This document shows, in pieces, positions 1-11,029 of a stretch of DNA of 64,000 nucleotides; within the stretch, counting starts at the first letter, position 1, and each line of letters starts with the position of its first letter. Both the position numbers and the translations under genes were made by a program. Under the pieces are notes generated by a model that did no database searches, was not told the DNA's origin, and saw only the letters and a list, made by a program, of their open reading frames with translations. The stretch is from Blastomyces gilchristii SLH14081 (taxonomy: Eukaryota > Ascomycota > Eurotiomycetes > Onygenales > Ajellomycetaceae), in assembly GCF_000003855.2 (NCBI RefSeq), contig NW_003101682.1, positions 3,495,344 to 3,559,343 on the forward strand, in the 5' to 3' direction.

Positions 1-244
1 TACAGAGGTGTACAAATCACTTCAATAAATCACTCTATGTTCCTGGGCTGGGAAGTTATTATCGCATGTATCTAATTGTCACTTCTTTGTATTTTCCTAT
101 GTTCTGTTATCTTGGCGTGGTCTCAACACCTGTATTTTCCTCCTGTATAACCAACACTTGATCTGTATTTAACATCATGCAAGAACTCATCATAAGCTCC
201 GCTTGCATATAAGTATAATGAAAGAATAATAATAATAATAGTAA
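1..244 (+). mobile_element. 3' end of an unidentified (AAT)n-tailed element
   Basis: This stretch has several CpGs and a more balanced composition than its surroundings. It ends in an (AAT)n tail at about 226-240. Immediately after it, homology to the minus-strand Gypsy copy resumes at about 245, so it looks like the 3' end of an element inserted into that Gypsy. The 27 bases before and into the tail (204-230) match 22 of 27 bases of the tail junction of the tRNA-headed retroposon at 49291-49317. A LINE-type retroposon 3' end is therefore the best guess. The left end is outside the window, so no duplication can be checked and the class is uncertain. Confidence 0.4.
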
Positions 245-475
245 TACTGAAGATTATAGTGTCTTATAACTGAAGATTTAATCATTGCATAGTAATATAG
301 ACTGCTATCTATCATAACTTTCATATTATACATATTATCTATTACAGTAGATATAAGAATTATATTTACTATTATTTTCTCTTTATATTGTTATTATCTG
401 ACCTCTTTAAGCTTCTGTTTATAAGTTTAAGCAGAAGCTAATCTTTTCTCTGTTTTATCAGAGTATTCTTATAGT

Positions 476-981
476 TAGACTGACTGTGTGACTGTGTCTT
501 AGACCAGGACCAGATTTTTTGATAGTTTCATTATCAATTCAACTGATCTCATTACACAGTTTTAACATTAGATAGTAGTTTCATACTGTTTCAGTGAGAC
601 TTACTGTCTACTCTTGTCACATTTTTCAAATGAGATCATGATTTTCACTTCTCAATTTAAATTATTTTTATTGCTTTAAATGACTTTAAATCTCATTTGA
701 GTGTTATCAAAAAGTGTTACTTTTTAAAAAATTAAAAATAGTTTAAAAAAAACCTTAAAATGTCTAAAAATAGTCACTTTATGCTAAGAATGAGACTAAA
801 TGAAATTAAATGAGATCACTTTCTCATTTCTTTCAAGTCATGGTTTCATTTTAAGATCTGATATATAGTCACTTTACATGTTTTTTTAATAACTAGTCCC
901 AGCGGGATTTACATTAAGAAATGTATGAGATCAGACTAAATAAGATTAAATATGAAATTTATAGTCTCAGTGATCAGTCTA
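476..981 (+). mobile_element. MITE-like DNA element copy 1 (506 bp)
   Basis: It starts with TAGACTGACTGTG and ends with GATCAGTCTA, so the termini are inverted (TAGACTGA/TCAGTCTA). It is flanked by a perfect 8-bp duplication CTTATAGT at 468-475 and 982-989. The body is about 500 bp, without a credible open frame, and aligns along its whole length to copies at 3547-4052 (direct), 1857-2353 and 49538-50043 (inverted). The 8-bp duplication and short inverted ends suit a non-autonomous hAT-type element. P and Merlin elements also make duplications of about 8 bp, so the superfamily is an inference. Confidence 0.85.
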
Positions 982-1856
982 CTTATAGTTATCTTCTGAA
1001 TCTTTCTCTAATGTAATATAATTAACATGAACTGTCAGTATTAATCTTTCTCTTGAATGAGAAGACATGGAAATTAATTAGTAGCTAAAAGTAATATATT
1101 CTGATAAGTTACAGTTAATATATATCTCTTATTAATATCACTCAGTGACTTCTTCAGAAGCAATCTCAGAGACTCAGAAGTCTATTTAAACAGTGAAGAC
1201 TCTTGTTTATATATAGATATTTAAGTCTACTTAATTTATAGTATTTGTGTTATTCTTTGATGCAGATGTATAATAGTATAACTGTATTATCTTCTGCTAT
1301 TATTCCGTATACTTTTAAGCTTTATAAGATAATTATTCAATGTCTGAAGTTGTATATAGAAGTCTTTAGAAGTCTGATCTTTATCTACACATATAAGAGC
1401 TTATAGAACTTCAAAAGTTAGTGTCTTCTTAAGCATATCAATCTTTATTTAATTCTCTCAGAATTGATCTTCTACTTCTAGAATCTTAGTGTTAAAGTCA
1501 GAGATAAATGTTGTAAGAGAAGTATTTCTCTGTTAAGCACTCTGTAATTAATTTAATATCTTCTATTACATAGCAGTGTCTCTGAACAGAATATTGAGTT
1601 ATTTAATAATATTATCAGATGTATATAACACTGATTCACATGTCTTTATTCATGAATAAAACTTCTATTTTATGTAATCTTTCAATTGATCATTGATATA
1701 TCAATCTTGATTACTTAATGAACTGATAATATTTTTATCTACACTTAGTTTCATAAGCATGTTAAATCTTTATAATGAATAGAGAGTGAGATCAGAGATA
1801 TTAAAATATATGAGAGTGTTTAAATATTTCTTCAGTATTTACATTATATTTATATC

Positions 1857-2353
1857 TAAACTGTCTACTGAAATTATAAATTTCATGTTTAATCTCATTT
1901 AATCTGATCTCATACATTTCTTGATGTGAATCTCACTGAAACCAATCATTAAAAAAACATGTAAAGTGACTATTCATCAGATCTTAAAATGAAATCATGA
2001 CTTAGAAAAACAAAGAAAGTGATCTCATTTGATCTCATTTAGTTTCATTCTTGACATAAAGTTACTATTTTTAGACATTTTAAGGTTTCTTTTAGACTAT
2101 TTTTAATTTTTTAAAAAGTAACACTTTTTGATAATACTCAAATGAGATTTAAAGTCATTTGAAGCAATTTAAATTGAGAAGTGAAAATTATAATCTTATT
2201 TAAAAAATATAATAACAGTAGATAGTAAGTCTCACTGAGACAGTATAAAACTAATATCTAATGTTAAAACTGTGTAATAAGATCAGTTAAATTGATAATA
2301 AAACTATCAAATATTCTGATTCTGATCTCAGACACAGTTACACAGTCAGTCTA
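1857..2353 (-). mobile_element. MITE-like DNA element copy 2 (497 bp, inverted)
   Basis: This is the reverse-complement relative of the element at 476-981. It begins TAAACTGTC (a mutated TAGACTGAC-type end) and ends CAGTCAGTCTA. Perfect 8-bp duplications TTTATATC lie at 1849-1856 and 2354-2361. It is inserted in the gag region of the minus-strand Gypsy copy, so it is younger than that Gypsy. It has no coding capacity. Confidence 0.83.
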
Positions 2354-2773
2354 TTTATATCTGATTTTATCAGTGTTGAAATTGTCTGTGCAGAGATTTC
2401 TTGTTAACATAATTATTAAATTTCTTCATATTAATCTTATTGAGTTATATACATATCAGCTATCTGTTATTGTTATAATTTCAATATTGCTTAAAGTCAC
2501 TGTAATACTGTGTCTATACTCACATTTAAGAGTTCTGTTATATTATTGATAGACATAGTTATATTATTTATCAGATATGTAGTATCTGTGAAATTAGAAG
2601 AAGTGTAATTATATAAATATCTCATACATCTAAGATGTCAGAACTCTCAGATCTTTCACTGACATTCTCTTATAAAATTTTATTACAGAGTTAGAGTAAC
2701 TGATAAGTAAGCTTCTTATTTAGAGACTTAGTGTTCACTTAAATAATTATTTATTTCTCTATTTTTTATATAT

Positions 2774-3167
2774 TATTACATGTTCAGATATCTTCTGAAT
2801 GAATAATCATTTCTAATGAGAAGATGAGAAATGTTTTTCAAGTATAAGAGAGCTACACTGAATAGATCAGTATAATATATAGATGTTATATAATAAAAAT
2901 AAAAAATGTTAGACAAGAAAAATAAAAAAGAGAAAGTATAAGAATTAGTAATTAAAGTGAATATTTATATATGTATAAAATGAGGCTTCAGAGTGAAAGA
3001 ATAGAAATAAGTGAATATATATATATATATAATCTGAAGCTTTAGAGTAGAAGAATAGAAACTCTGTAAGTTCTTCAGCTCAGAATCAGTGACTGAGAAT
3101 CAGAGCTTTCAGCAGAAATCTATAAAGTGTAATAAAATAATCTATTAATCAGGAATAGCTTACTACA
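2774..3167 (-). repeat. Gypsy family I 5' LTR (mutated)
   Basis: On the minus strand this begins TGTAGTAAGCTATTCCTGAT, a mutated form of the TGTGGCGGGCTGCGCCCGAT start of the LTRs at 50232 and 59013. It ends with a TAATA-like form of TAACA. Its length of 394 bp matches the other copies (391 and 407 bp). Differences from them are mostly transitions toward A/T. Confidence 0.75.
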
Positions 3168-3538
3168 AAGAGATATTTTACAGAATTTTAATATATATTA
3201 AGATAAAAATATTTAATAATTAATTTTAAATTAATTTTGAATTAATTCTAAATTCATTATTAATTAATTATAGTAATGAAAATAAACTCAATATGTATAT
3301 TTAAGTAATTAATAATTAATTGAAAATTGATTGATAATTAATTCAGTATAAATTATATAAATACTTACTTTATTATTAGATTTAAGAATAATTTCAGTAT
3401 TAAATTAATTATTAATAAAATTAGTAAAATGTTCTTCATATATAAAAGTTATAAAGATCAGCTTATATAATTAGACTAAGTAATATATTTAATAAGATTA
3501 AGTTTTCTACTTTCTGAAAATTTTTAAGATAAACTATA
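3168..3538. other. AT-rich spacer, no gene seen
   Basis: This is very AT-rich sequence with repeated TTAATTAATT-like strings. It lies between the Gypsy LTR end and the next DNA element. I see no open frame, RNA gene or recognizable element. Confidence 0.5.
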
Positions 3539-3546
3539 GTTATAAC

Positions 3547-4052
3547 TAGACTGACTGTATAACTATATCTGAGATCAGAATCAGAATATTTAATAATTTT
3601 ATTATTAATTTAACTAATCTTATTACACAGTTTTAAGATTAAATAGTAGTCTTATACTATCTTAGTGATACTTACTATTTACTCTTATTACATTTTTTAA
3701 ATAAGATTATGATTTTCACTTCTTGATTTAAATTCTTTTTATTTCCTTAAATGACTTTAAATCTTATTTAAGTGTTATTAAAAAGCATTACTTTTTAAAA
3801 AATTAAAAATAGTTTAAAAAAAATCTTAAAAAATCTAAAAATAGTAACTTTATATCAAGAATGAGACTAAATGAAACTAAATCAAATCATTTTCACATTT
3901 TTTCTAAGTCATGATCTCATTTTAAGGTCTGATAAATAGTTACTTTGCATGTTTTTTTAATAATTAGTCCTAGCAGAATTCACATCAAGAAATGTATGAG
4001 ATCAGATTAAATGAGATTAAATGTGAAATTCATGATCCCGGCGGTCAGTCTA
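3547..4052 (+). mobile_element. MITE-like DNA element copy 3 (506 bp)
   Basis: It starts TAGACTGACTGTA and ends CCCGGCGGTCAGTCTA. It is flanked by perfect 8-bp duplications GTTATAAC at 3539-3546 and 4053-4060. It has the same length and orientation as the 476-981 copy. This copy keeps CCCGGCGG next to its right end, which shows that the ancestral terminus was GC-richer before mutation. It lies 35 bp upstream of the copia 5' LTR. Confidence 0.87.
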
Positions 4053-4087
4053 GTTATAACATGACTAAACATCAAGTCATGTATCAG

Positions 4088-4187
4088 TGTTAATGATTAC
4101 TACACCTACTCTAGTCACGTGCCACTTCAACCTATTTAGTGTAACTCGCGTAGTTAGATTACAACACAATAATGTTATTCTTTAAGA
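4088..4187 (+). repeat. Copia I 5' LTR (100 bp)
   Basis: It begins TGTTAATGATTAC and ends TTCTTTAAGA. It aligns without gaps to 9170-9269, with differences that are almost all G/A or C/T. The length of 100 bp is short for a copia LTR. It ends in GA rather than the usual CA. I set the ends from the flanking 5-bp duplication and the polypurine tract. Confidence 0.8.
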
Positions 4188-5270
4188 GATTATGAAGCTC
4201 TTTATAAGCAATCAATAACTGTAATAACATGCTAAATTGACATCTTCACACATCATTATAAGTATATCTAGATGATTTATTAATTAATTGAACTCATGAT
4301 GAACCTGAGATTGAGTGAAAAGTCTGACTTAATGAAGACTTACATATCAATGTATAGAAGAAGAAATTCACAAACATTTGAAGTATAAGAAGAATTAAGT
4401 GTAAGCTTATCAACACCTGCAATGAACTGAAAAGTGACTGCTTCAGAGACTTATAAGATGAATAATATGATTGTAAAAGAACAGTCTGATAAGTCTAATA
4501 ACAAATACAAAGACATGATTGAAAGTATCAGTGAGATGTTAGACAATGCAGAGAGCTTAAGTGACTGAAACAATAATAGCTCAGTGAGTGAGAAGACTTG
4601 TATGAGACTTGAAATTACAAGACTTCAGCATGAGATTGAGTAAATGAAGATCAGTAGAGATAAGATTCTTGTAAGTAATGAGATAAGAGTGAATCTGATA
4701 GAATATCTTTAATAGAAAGAAAAGATATCTGTTATAATAAAAGTTCTTGAAGAATTCAGAAGCTAAGTAAGACTTATTAAAAGATCAATAGTTCTCACTG
4801 AATTTATTAACTACTCAATATGAAGAGAGAAAATTCTTTTGACTGCAGAACAGTCTGAAATCAATGATATTCTTAAAAATAATAATCTTGATAAGAATGC
4901 TACTATGAACATGTAATATTTCTGAAAAGAATATAATTTTTAATTATATAATTACATATGATCTACAATTGCTCTGCAGATCAAGACTCATTTTACTATA
5001 CTTAAGAAGTTCAAATTATCAGCTTATACTCTATGAACTATTATAGATAATAACTTTTCTAAGAGATCTACTGTATGCAGAACTTATTTATTTAAAGAGC
5101 TTATTGAAATAATCTTTAAAAGTAAAGAATCTGACAGAGGTTTCATTGAATGATTAATTATCATCAGAACTGATTATATTCATCTGAGATACAAGATTGA
5201 AGATGTCATGTTTTTCAATAGATTACTGATAGAAGTCAATAGAGATTGAGCATTCTTTATAAAGAATAGA

Positions 5271-5543
5271 ATGAATCAGATTGATAAAGACAATTTGAAA
5301 TCTTTAGAAGAAGACTTTATGAGATTATACTGTGATATACTTCTACACCTTTCTACTGTGAAAAATAGTAGTACTGAATTCATGAAAAATCCTGTGAATA
5401 ACGCTCAAGACAAGGATAAGAAAGACAAGGACAATAATAATAACAAGGACAAGAACACTGAATTCAAACCTGAATGTAGAGATAATGTTGCAAGAACCTG
5501 CTATCATTATCAAAAGATTGATCATATTCAGACTGACTGTTGA
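5271..5543 (+). pseudogene. Copia I gag C-terminal fragment with degenerate zinc knuckle
   Basis: This open stretch of 90 codons ends in CYHYQKIDHIQTDC. That is the retroviral CX2CX4HX4C knuckle with the second Cys replaced by Tyr. A Lys/Asp/Asn-rich linker precedes it, as in copia gag proteins. The next TGA falls at a position where Trp or Arg is likely. It is a remnant of the gag-pol reading frame and not a separate gene. Confidence 0.7.
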
Positions 5544-8022
5544 AAGAAATACTCTGAGAAACATTCTTCAAACTTCAATATCAATAGAAACAAGAATAAA
5601 GACAAGAATGCAGAAAATACAGATACTGCTTCTATTCACAATGTCATGAAGCAAGTATTTTGCATCAAAGAAAAGACCTATGCAAGTGATCAGACAGGAA
5701 AAAATATCTGAATTCTAGACTCTGAATCAGGCACTCATGTCACACCTCACAGAGATCTTGTTATGACAAAACCTCAGAAGATGAAAGTAATGTTGAAAAT
5801 GATAGATGAAATAGTAGTTCTTGCTGCAGCTATTAGAAGATACAAAGATTTCAGTGAAAGAAATAAATATGCTGTTAAATAATGTCTGCTATGTTCTGAA
5901 GTTAGAAATGAATCTCATGAGTATGAATAAGCTTGTATGTCAGAGTTATATCTATAAGCAGTTGACATATGAGAATAATCATACTATGTTGATTATGTCT
6001 TCTGACTGCATGTTCTCATTTACAGCAAGATTAAATGAGAATGATATCTATGAGATGAAAAGACCAGTTATATACAGAGACTTGATCTGATTTGTTATAC
6101 TCAATGATGATTTTGAATCTGTGAATATATTACAGGTGAAAGATGACACAATATTAGCACTATCTAACAGAAATGATATAAAGATTATAGAACTTACAAT
6201 AATGCAATGACATCAAAAGCTAGAACATCTCAATCTCATGAATATCACTAAATTAGCAGCAGATTCATGACTAGAAATGAGAATTAAGAGTGATAGAGCT
6301 TTGTCATTCTGCAAGACCTGTGTACAGATAAAAATAACATATTCAACATTCACATCAATGATAAGAACTGTTAAATCTGTAATAAGATTCTTCATGAACC
6401 TTGCAGATGATAACTGTATACTATATGATAAAGTCAATCTTTCTACTCAGAGAGGAGCTAATTATTGAATAAGTATTATAGATAATGCTACACACTACAG
6501 ATGAATTATTCTTATAATGTTAAAGAATAAGATCACTGCATATTTGATAACCTTTATTGACAGAATTAAGATCACTACTCAACATTGAATTGAGACTTTA
6601 CACTGAGATGATGAAGATGAATTTAAAAGTGATGAATTAAAGATCTACTGTCAGTAGAAAGAAATTACATATGAGATCACTACATCTGATACATCACAGT
6701 TCAACAGCTCTGCAGAACATGTTAATTGTATTATAGATGAAAAGATAAGAAGCTTACTATTTAATAGCAGACTCACAAGAGAGCTTTGAGATGAAGCTAT
6801 TTAAGTCACAGTTATAATAATCAACACATTTTTAATATCAATAAAGATATTTGAATGTGAGAAAGAAACATCATTTACATCTTTTAAAGCTTAAACTGAG
6901 ATATAACCTTCTATTCATTAGATACAGAGATAAGAATACAAGATCTATAAGAAGAATTTAAAAGTGTTGAATAAGCTTATCAATAGAACTGATGATAAGA
7001 AATGACAGCTGATTGAATATCAAGAATTATACTAATATTATATATGAGATTCTGTTGCATGTTATCTTGAGATTACATGAGATGTTATATTTAATAAAGC
7101 TCTTGACATGAGTGTAAATACATCTGTAAATACAGTGAGAGACTTCAATGAATTGTCTAATAAATTGAATATTCTAAATACTAGAGAAGAATAATAGCAC
7201 TGCTTACTATAATATCTAGTGAAGAAAAAGTCAGATGTTTTGAAGATAATTATCAATGAGAACTTAGAGAATATAATTAATTCAATCTATCTTCTAGATA
7301 ATAAAACACAGCTTGTCATGAATAAAGAGTCTGAAGATCTTATTAATGAGAATAATTCTGTTCTAAGTATTTTAACAGACTGATCAACTACACTGATGAA
7401 AGTTAAGAGAAGCTCAGACTGAAACTATTAATATAAGATAATAAAAAAGAAGATTAAGATATTTGAATAAAAGAAGATATATATTATCATTGAGAAGACT
7501 CTGAAAATGAATATTCTTATAGATAAATAAATATATAATTGAAAATTCAATAATAAGAAAGAAATTATTCACTTTAAAGCTCACTGAGTGATTAGAGAGT
7601 TCTTATAATAGCAGAGTATCTATTATATAAGATTGTATACTGCAGTGATATCAGAGTCTATATTACACAGTCTATTCACTATATCAACTATCAAAGAATG
7701 AAAGATTAAATTAATTGACTATGTATTCATGTTTTTAAATGATATACTATCACAGAATGAGATGATCTATATATAACTATTCACAGATATTAAGTATAAT
7801 AGAAAGAGCTTGATGAGACTACTCTGTCAGAGTCTATATGAAATGAAGTAAGTTATGAGAATATAATATTTTCTAGCAATGAAACATCTTATCACATTGA
7901 GATTCAAGATATCATCTTATAATGATGAATTTCTATATCACTCTGTTTACAAGATCTATCTGATATTACATATCAATAATTGTCAGATAATAAGATCTCA
8001 AGAACAGTAATTAAACTGAGTA

Positions 8023-8214
8023 TTGAAAGAGATTATAAAGAGATTTGAGATAAAGAATATTAAAGAGATTAAGTCATATCTTAAAATAAAGATTAAATAT
8101 CAGAGAAATAATAATCTAGTAATTACACAGAGCTGTTATATTAAGAAGATTCTTGAAGATTTCAGTATAAATAAGATGAATTCTGTAGAGATCTTAATAA
8201 TGATAGATATATAA
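8023..8214 (+). pseudogene. Copia I reverse transcriptase C-terminal fragment
   Basis: The 63-codon open stretch contains FEIKNIKEIKSYLKIKIKY, matching the conserved F-M-D-LG-YFLGI segment of copia reverse transcriptases, followed by ITQSCYIKKILEDF. It ends at a TGA and the frame continues into RNase H with further stops. It is part of the inactive pol frame. Confidence 0.75.
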
Positions 8215-9160
8215 CTGAAATTTTCATCTAATAAGAATGATGAATTGAATGATGATTTTACAGCTATAAGATATTATCAAGAATTAAGATTATTACAGTA
8301 TTTAATCTTAAGTAGTCAGTCAGATCTGATATTTACAGTTAACTATCTCTCACATTTTAACTTATATTTATACAAAGTATGTTAAGCAGTGTTGAAGCAT
8401 GTTCTACATTGTATCAAGAAGATGAAAAATCATGATATATTATACAGAAAGAAGATCAGTGATGAAAATCTGAGTTCTGTAATATACTGTAATTCAGACT
8501 GAGTGAGAGTGAATTCTTAATATAAATTAACTACTGACTATGTTATATTAATTAATGAGTTACTGATCTTATTATGATTACAGAGACAGACATCTATTAT
8601 TAAATAAATCACAGAAGTTAAATATATTACAGTCAGTGAGATAGCTTGTAAGATAATTTAATTGAATGATATATTATATAACACTGAGTTGATAAATGAT
8701 GAAAAAGTGAAAATATACTCATATCTATAAGTTGATAATAAGAGAGTAATTGATCTAGTAAAGAAGGAATTCTTAACATGAAGATTATATTATATTAAGA
8801 TTAGATATTATATTCTCTATAATTTAATTGAAAAAGAAGAAATTATGATGAAACATGTTAATTCTACAGTGAATATAGCTGACAGTCTTATCAAGTCACT
8901 GATAAAGCCTGCATTTGAAGATTTTATCAAAAGAATTGACATTCAGAAAATTGAGAAGAAGAAATGATTGAATGATAATGATAATATAGTGAATCAATGA
9001 ATTTTGTATATATTTCTTGATTTTTACAGTTATTACTGTACAGACATCTTTTCTAATGAGAAAATCAGGGTCTGATTGATGTAATTAATTATTATTACAT
9101 TTTTGAAAGATTTGAGGATGAGGGAGGCCCCGGGTGGCGGCTTATAGACCACAGTGTAGC

Positions 9161-9169
9161 AAGGGGGGG
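9161..9169 (+). other. Polypurine tract of copia I
   Basis: AAGGGGGGG lies immediately upstream of the TGTTGG start of the 3' LTR. This is the expected plus-strand priming site for an LTR retrotransposon and it helps fix the LTR boundary. Confidence 0.8.
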
Positions 9170-9269
9170 TGTTGGTGATTACTACACCTACCCTAGTCAC
9201 GTGCCACCCCAACCTATTTAGTGTAACTCGCGTAGTTAGATTACAACACAACAACGTTATCCTCCAAGA
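9170..9269 (+). repeat. Copia I 3' LTR (100 bp)
   Basis: It begins TGTTGGTGATTAC and ends CCTCCAAGA, followed by the ACCAG duplication. It is less mutated than the 5' LTR and keeps CpGs and CC/GG. It marks the left border of the host gene island and ends 121 bp before the first ATG of the neighbouring transcription factor gene. Confidence 0.83.
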
Positions 9270-9390
9270 ACCAGAACAAGGCCTTAGTTATGCAATGAAT
9301 GTAATATATAGACATACACTGTACAATCTTCCTGACAAGTTGATATTTAGCTTATTCAAATTAGTGCATGAGCGTGCTTCTTGAGTGTTC

Positions 9391-11029
9391 ATGGATATAG
9401 CCATCATGGCATGCCCGTTTGGTTCAACAGTGTCTCCTCCCACTCGAGTTTGCCAGGCTGGAGAACAGACCCAAGAGCTGACCGTATCGGGAAATCGAGT
9501 GATCGGTACTCAGGTAGTATTTCGTGTCACAAATGCTAGAGGACAGCAGCGAAATACGTCATCGCAACAGGGAGGCATCGAATCTGCAGAGCCAACGTTC
9601 CATTCCCGCAGACCCCACCAGAAGTCGAGGACTGGCTGCTCCAATTGCAAGAAACGAAGGATTAAGGTAGGTTTTACCATGCTTCCTATTCTTTGTATTT
9701 CATGTCCATGTACTGTACGGAGTATCTGCGTGGATATTATTGTCGTGACGTGCGTCTTGCGGAGTTGAGACAGTTGATATAACTATCTGACCGCAACCGG
9801 TCCCTGGAATACAGTGTGATGAGACCAAGCCAGGCTGCAGAAAATGCGGCGCCTATGGCATATCCTGTGACTATTTGGCAGTACAATCCCGGCCAAAGCC
9901 TAGAAATGTGTTCTCATTCGCGGACAAATGTTCTCAATCTCCTAAGATTGATAATGCCGCATTTTCATTCGCATTAACAGAACTTGCGGATAAAATAGAT
10001 TCAGCACTGCGACTTGCGCCTAATATTGAAGATGACCTCAAGACTATCGCGCCAAAGCCGGCCAATCGTGATTCCGTTGAAGCTCTCCATCACTTTCTGG
10101 TACTTTCCTCAGAAGACAATGCACTCAGCGCCGCCGGCAAAGATGTGATAAACGGGGCAATGTTGCGTATTGCATTTCAGGTACGAATACTGGAAGCCTA
10201 GATTCTTTATTCAACAGTAATCAGAATGATACTAACATTTTATTTGTCGTAGATTCCATATCTCATGCATGCGATCCTGGGGGCTGCTACATCTAGCCAC
10301 AGACGGCTAATGCCCTGGAAGTCATCGATCAAAATAGCCGAAAGCTATCATTGGCACCGTGCAATCGTATTATATCAAAAAGAGCTATCTACTCCGATTG
10401 GCGTGCATAATATGGACGGTCTCATGTCAACCTGTATGCTCATGGGTGTTCTTTCTTTCTCATCCGAAGAGTAGCTTTTCTCCTCCGACTCGAAAGCCTT
10501 AAACTGGCTTCTCCTACAATCGGGACTTAGGCACCTTCTTAAATTCACGAGCCCCTACTTGCCTCACAGCATTTGGTTTGATGTCTTCATGGAATCCAAT
10601 GACCCAATATTCGAAAACCGCCAAGCTGGTGCTGAAGGCATCCATCCGGGTCTGGCTGAGCTATGTGAAATCGACGAGACAACAACCGAGGAAACAAATC
10701 CCTATCATTGGCCACTTCGTATGCTTAGTCCGTTGCTTGAGCTGGAGCCCCCTAGAGCAAATTTTATGAAACTCACAGCATTCATGGGAAGGCTACTACC
10801 AGATTATACTTCGCTACTGGAAAAGAAGGATCCTAGGGCAGTTCTCATCTTGGGCTACTGGCTGGCAAAGAAATGTCAAGAAAACCACTGGTGGATGCAT
10901 CCAAGAGTTCACGCCGAATGCACGGCTGTATGCATGTTCTTAGAAAACTGTCCGGACCCTCGAATTCTCAAGCTGCTAGAATACCCAGCTGAACACTGTG
11001 GATACCTTCTGAAGCATGTCCGAGAATAG
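9391..11029 (+). pseudogene. Zn2Cys6 transcription factor gene with in-frame stop
   Basis: Three exons: 9391-9666, 9815-10180 and 10253-11029 (473 codons including the final stop). The splice at 9666/9815 completes a fungal binuclear zinc cluster C-x2-C-x6-C-x6-C-x2-C-x6-C (GCSNCKKRRIK then CDETKPGCRKCGAYGISC). The rest resembles the effector region of Upc2-like fungal regulators (LMSTCMLMGVLSF, then LNWLLLQSGLRHLL). Codon TAG at 10472-10474 lies between these two conserved blocks, and the same frame stays open to 11029. TGG (Trp) or CAG (Gln) to TAG would explain it. Short introns over the stop (30-41 bp) are implausible and one shifts the frame. The gene may be a recent pseudogene, may rely on readthrough, or the TAG may be a sequence error. 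Start: ATG 9391, with 9406 as an alternative. Confidence 0.78.

Larger units (their letters stand above)
245..3167 (-). mobile_element. Degenerate Ty3/Gypsy copy (family I): 5' LTR, gag, start of protease
   Basis: Read on the minus strand, this is a 5'-terminal fragment of the Gypsy family that is complete at 50232-55731. The LTR is at 3167-2774, followed by gag-region sequence continuing to the protease region near 300. It shows reverse-complement similarity to 51240-51460 (gag) and to 60735-60960 (gag/protease). Two DNA elements of about 500 bp interrupt it at 1857-2353 and 476-981, each with an exact 8-bp duplication of Gypsy sequence. The left end is cut by the (AAT)n-tailed element. All frames carry many stops and no CpGs were noticed. 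This is a non-functional, heavily C-to-T mutated copy. Confidence 0.75.
4088..9269 (+). mobile_element. Ty1/copia retrotransposon I, complete but mutated
   Basis: This is an LTR element of about 5.2 kb in Ty1/copia order. A CCHC knuckle lies near 5500-5540 with its second Cys changed to Tyr. An aspartic protease LDS-G-like motif (LDSESGTH, Gly to Glu) is at about 5710-5745. The GAG-pre-integrase H-x-L-x-H / C-x2-C module is at about 6205-6325 and the integrase core at about 6470-6820. Reverse transcriptase sequence extends to about 8210, where FEIKNIKEIKSYLKIKI is the usual motif, and copia RNase H is at about 8290-8900. A polypurine tract at 9161-9169 precedes the 3' LTR. Target duplication is ATCAG at 4083-4087 and ACCAG at 9270-9274, differing by one C/T change. 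Stops are mostly TGA at expected Trp or Arg codons, so it is inactive. Confidence 0.88.

Noticed and set aside
3539..4060. GTTATAAC as an extension of the inverted repeat rather than a target duplication (it is itself palindromic)
   Set aside because: The other three copies have different, non-palindromic 8-bp flanks that match as direct repeats, so it is a duplication.
10434..10474. A short intron (30 or 41 bp) could remove the TAG in the Zn2Cys6 gene
   Set aside because: 30 bp is too short, and the 41-bp option shifts the frame into an early stop and deletes conserved residues.
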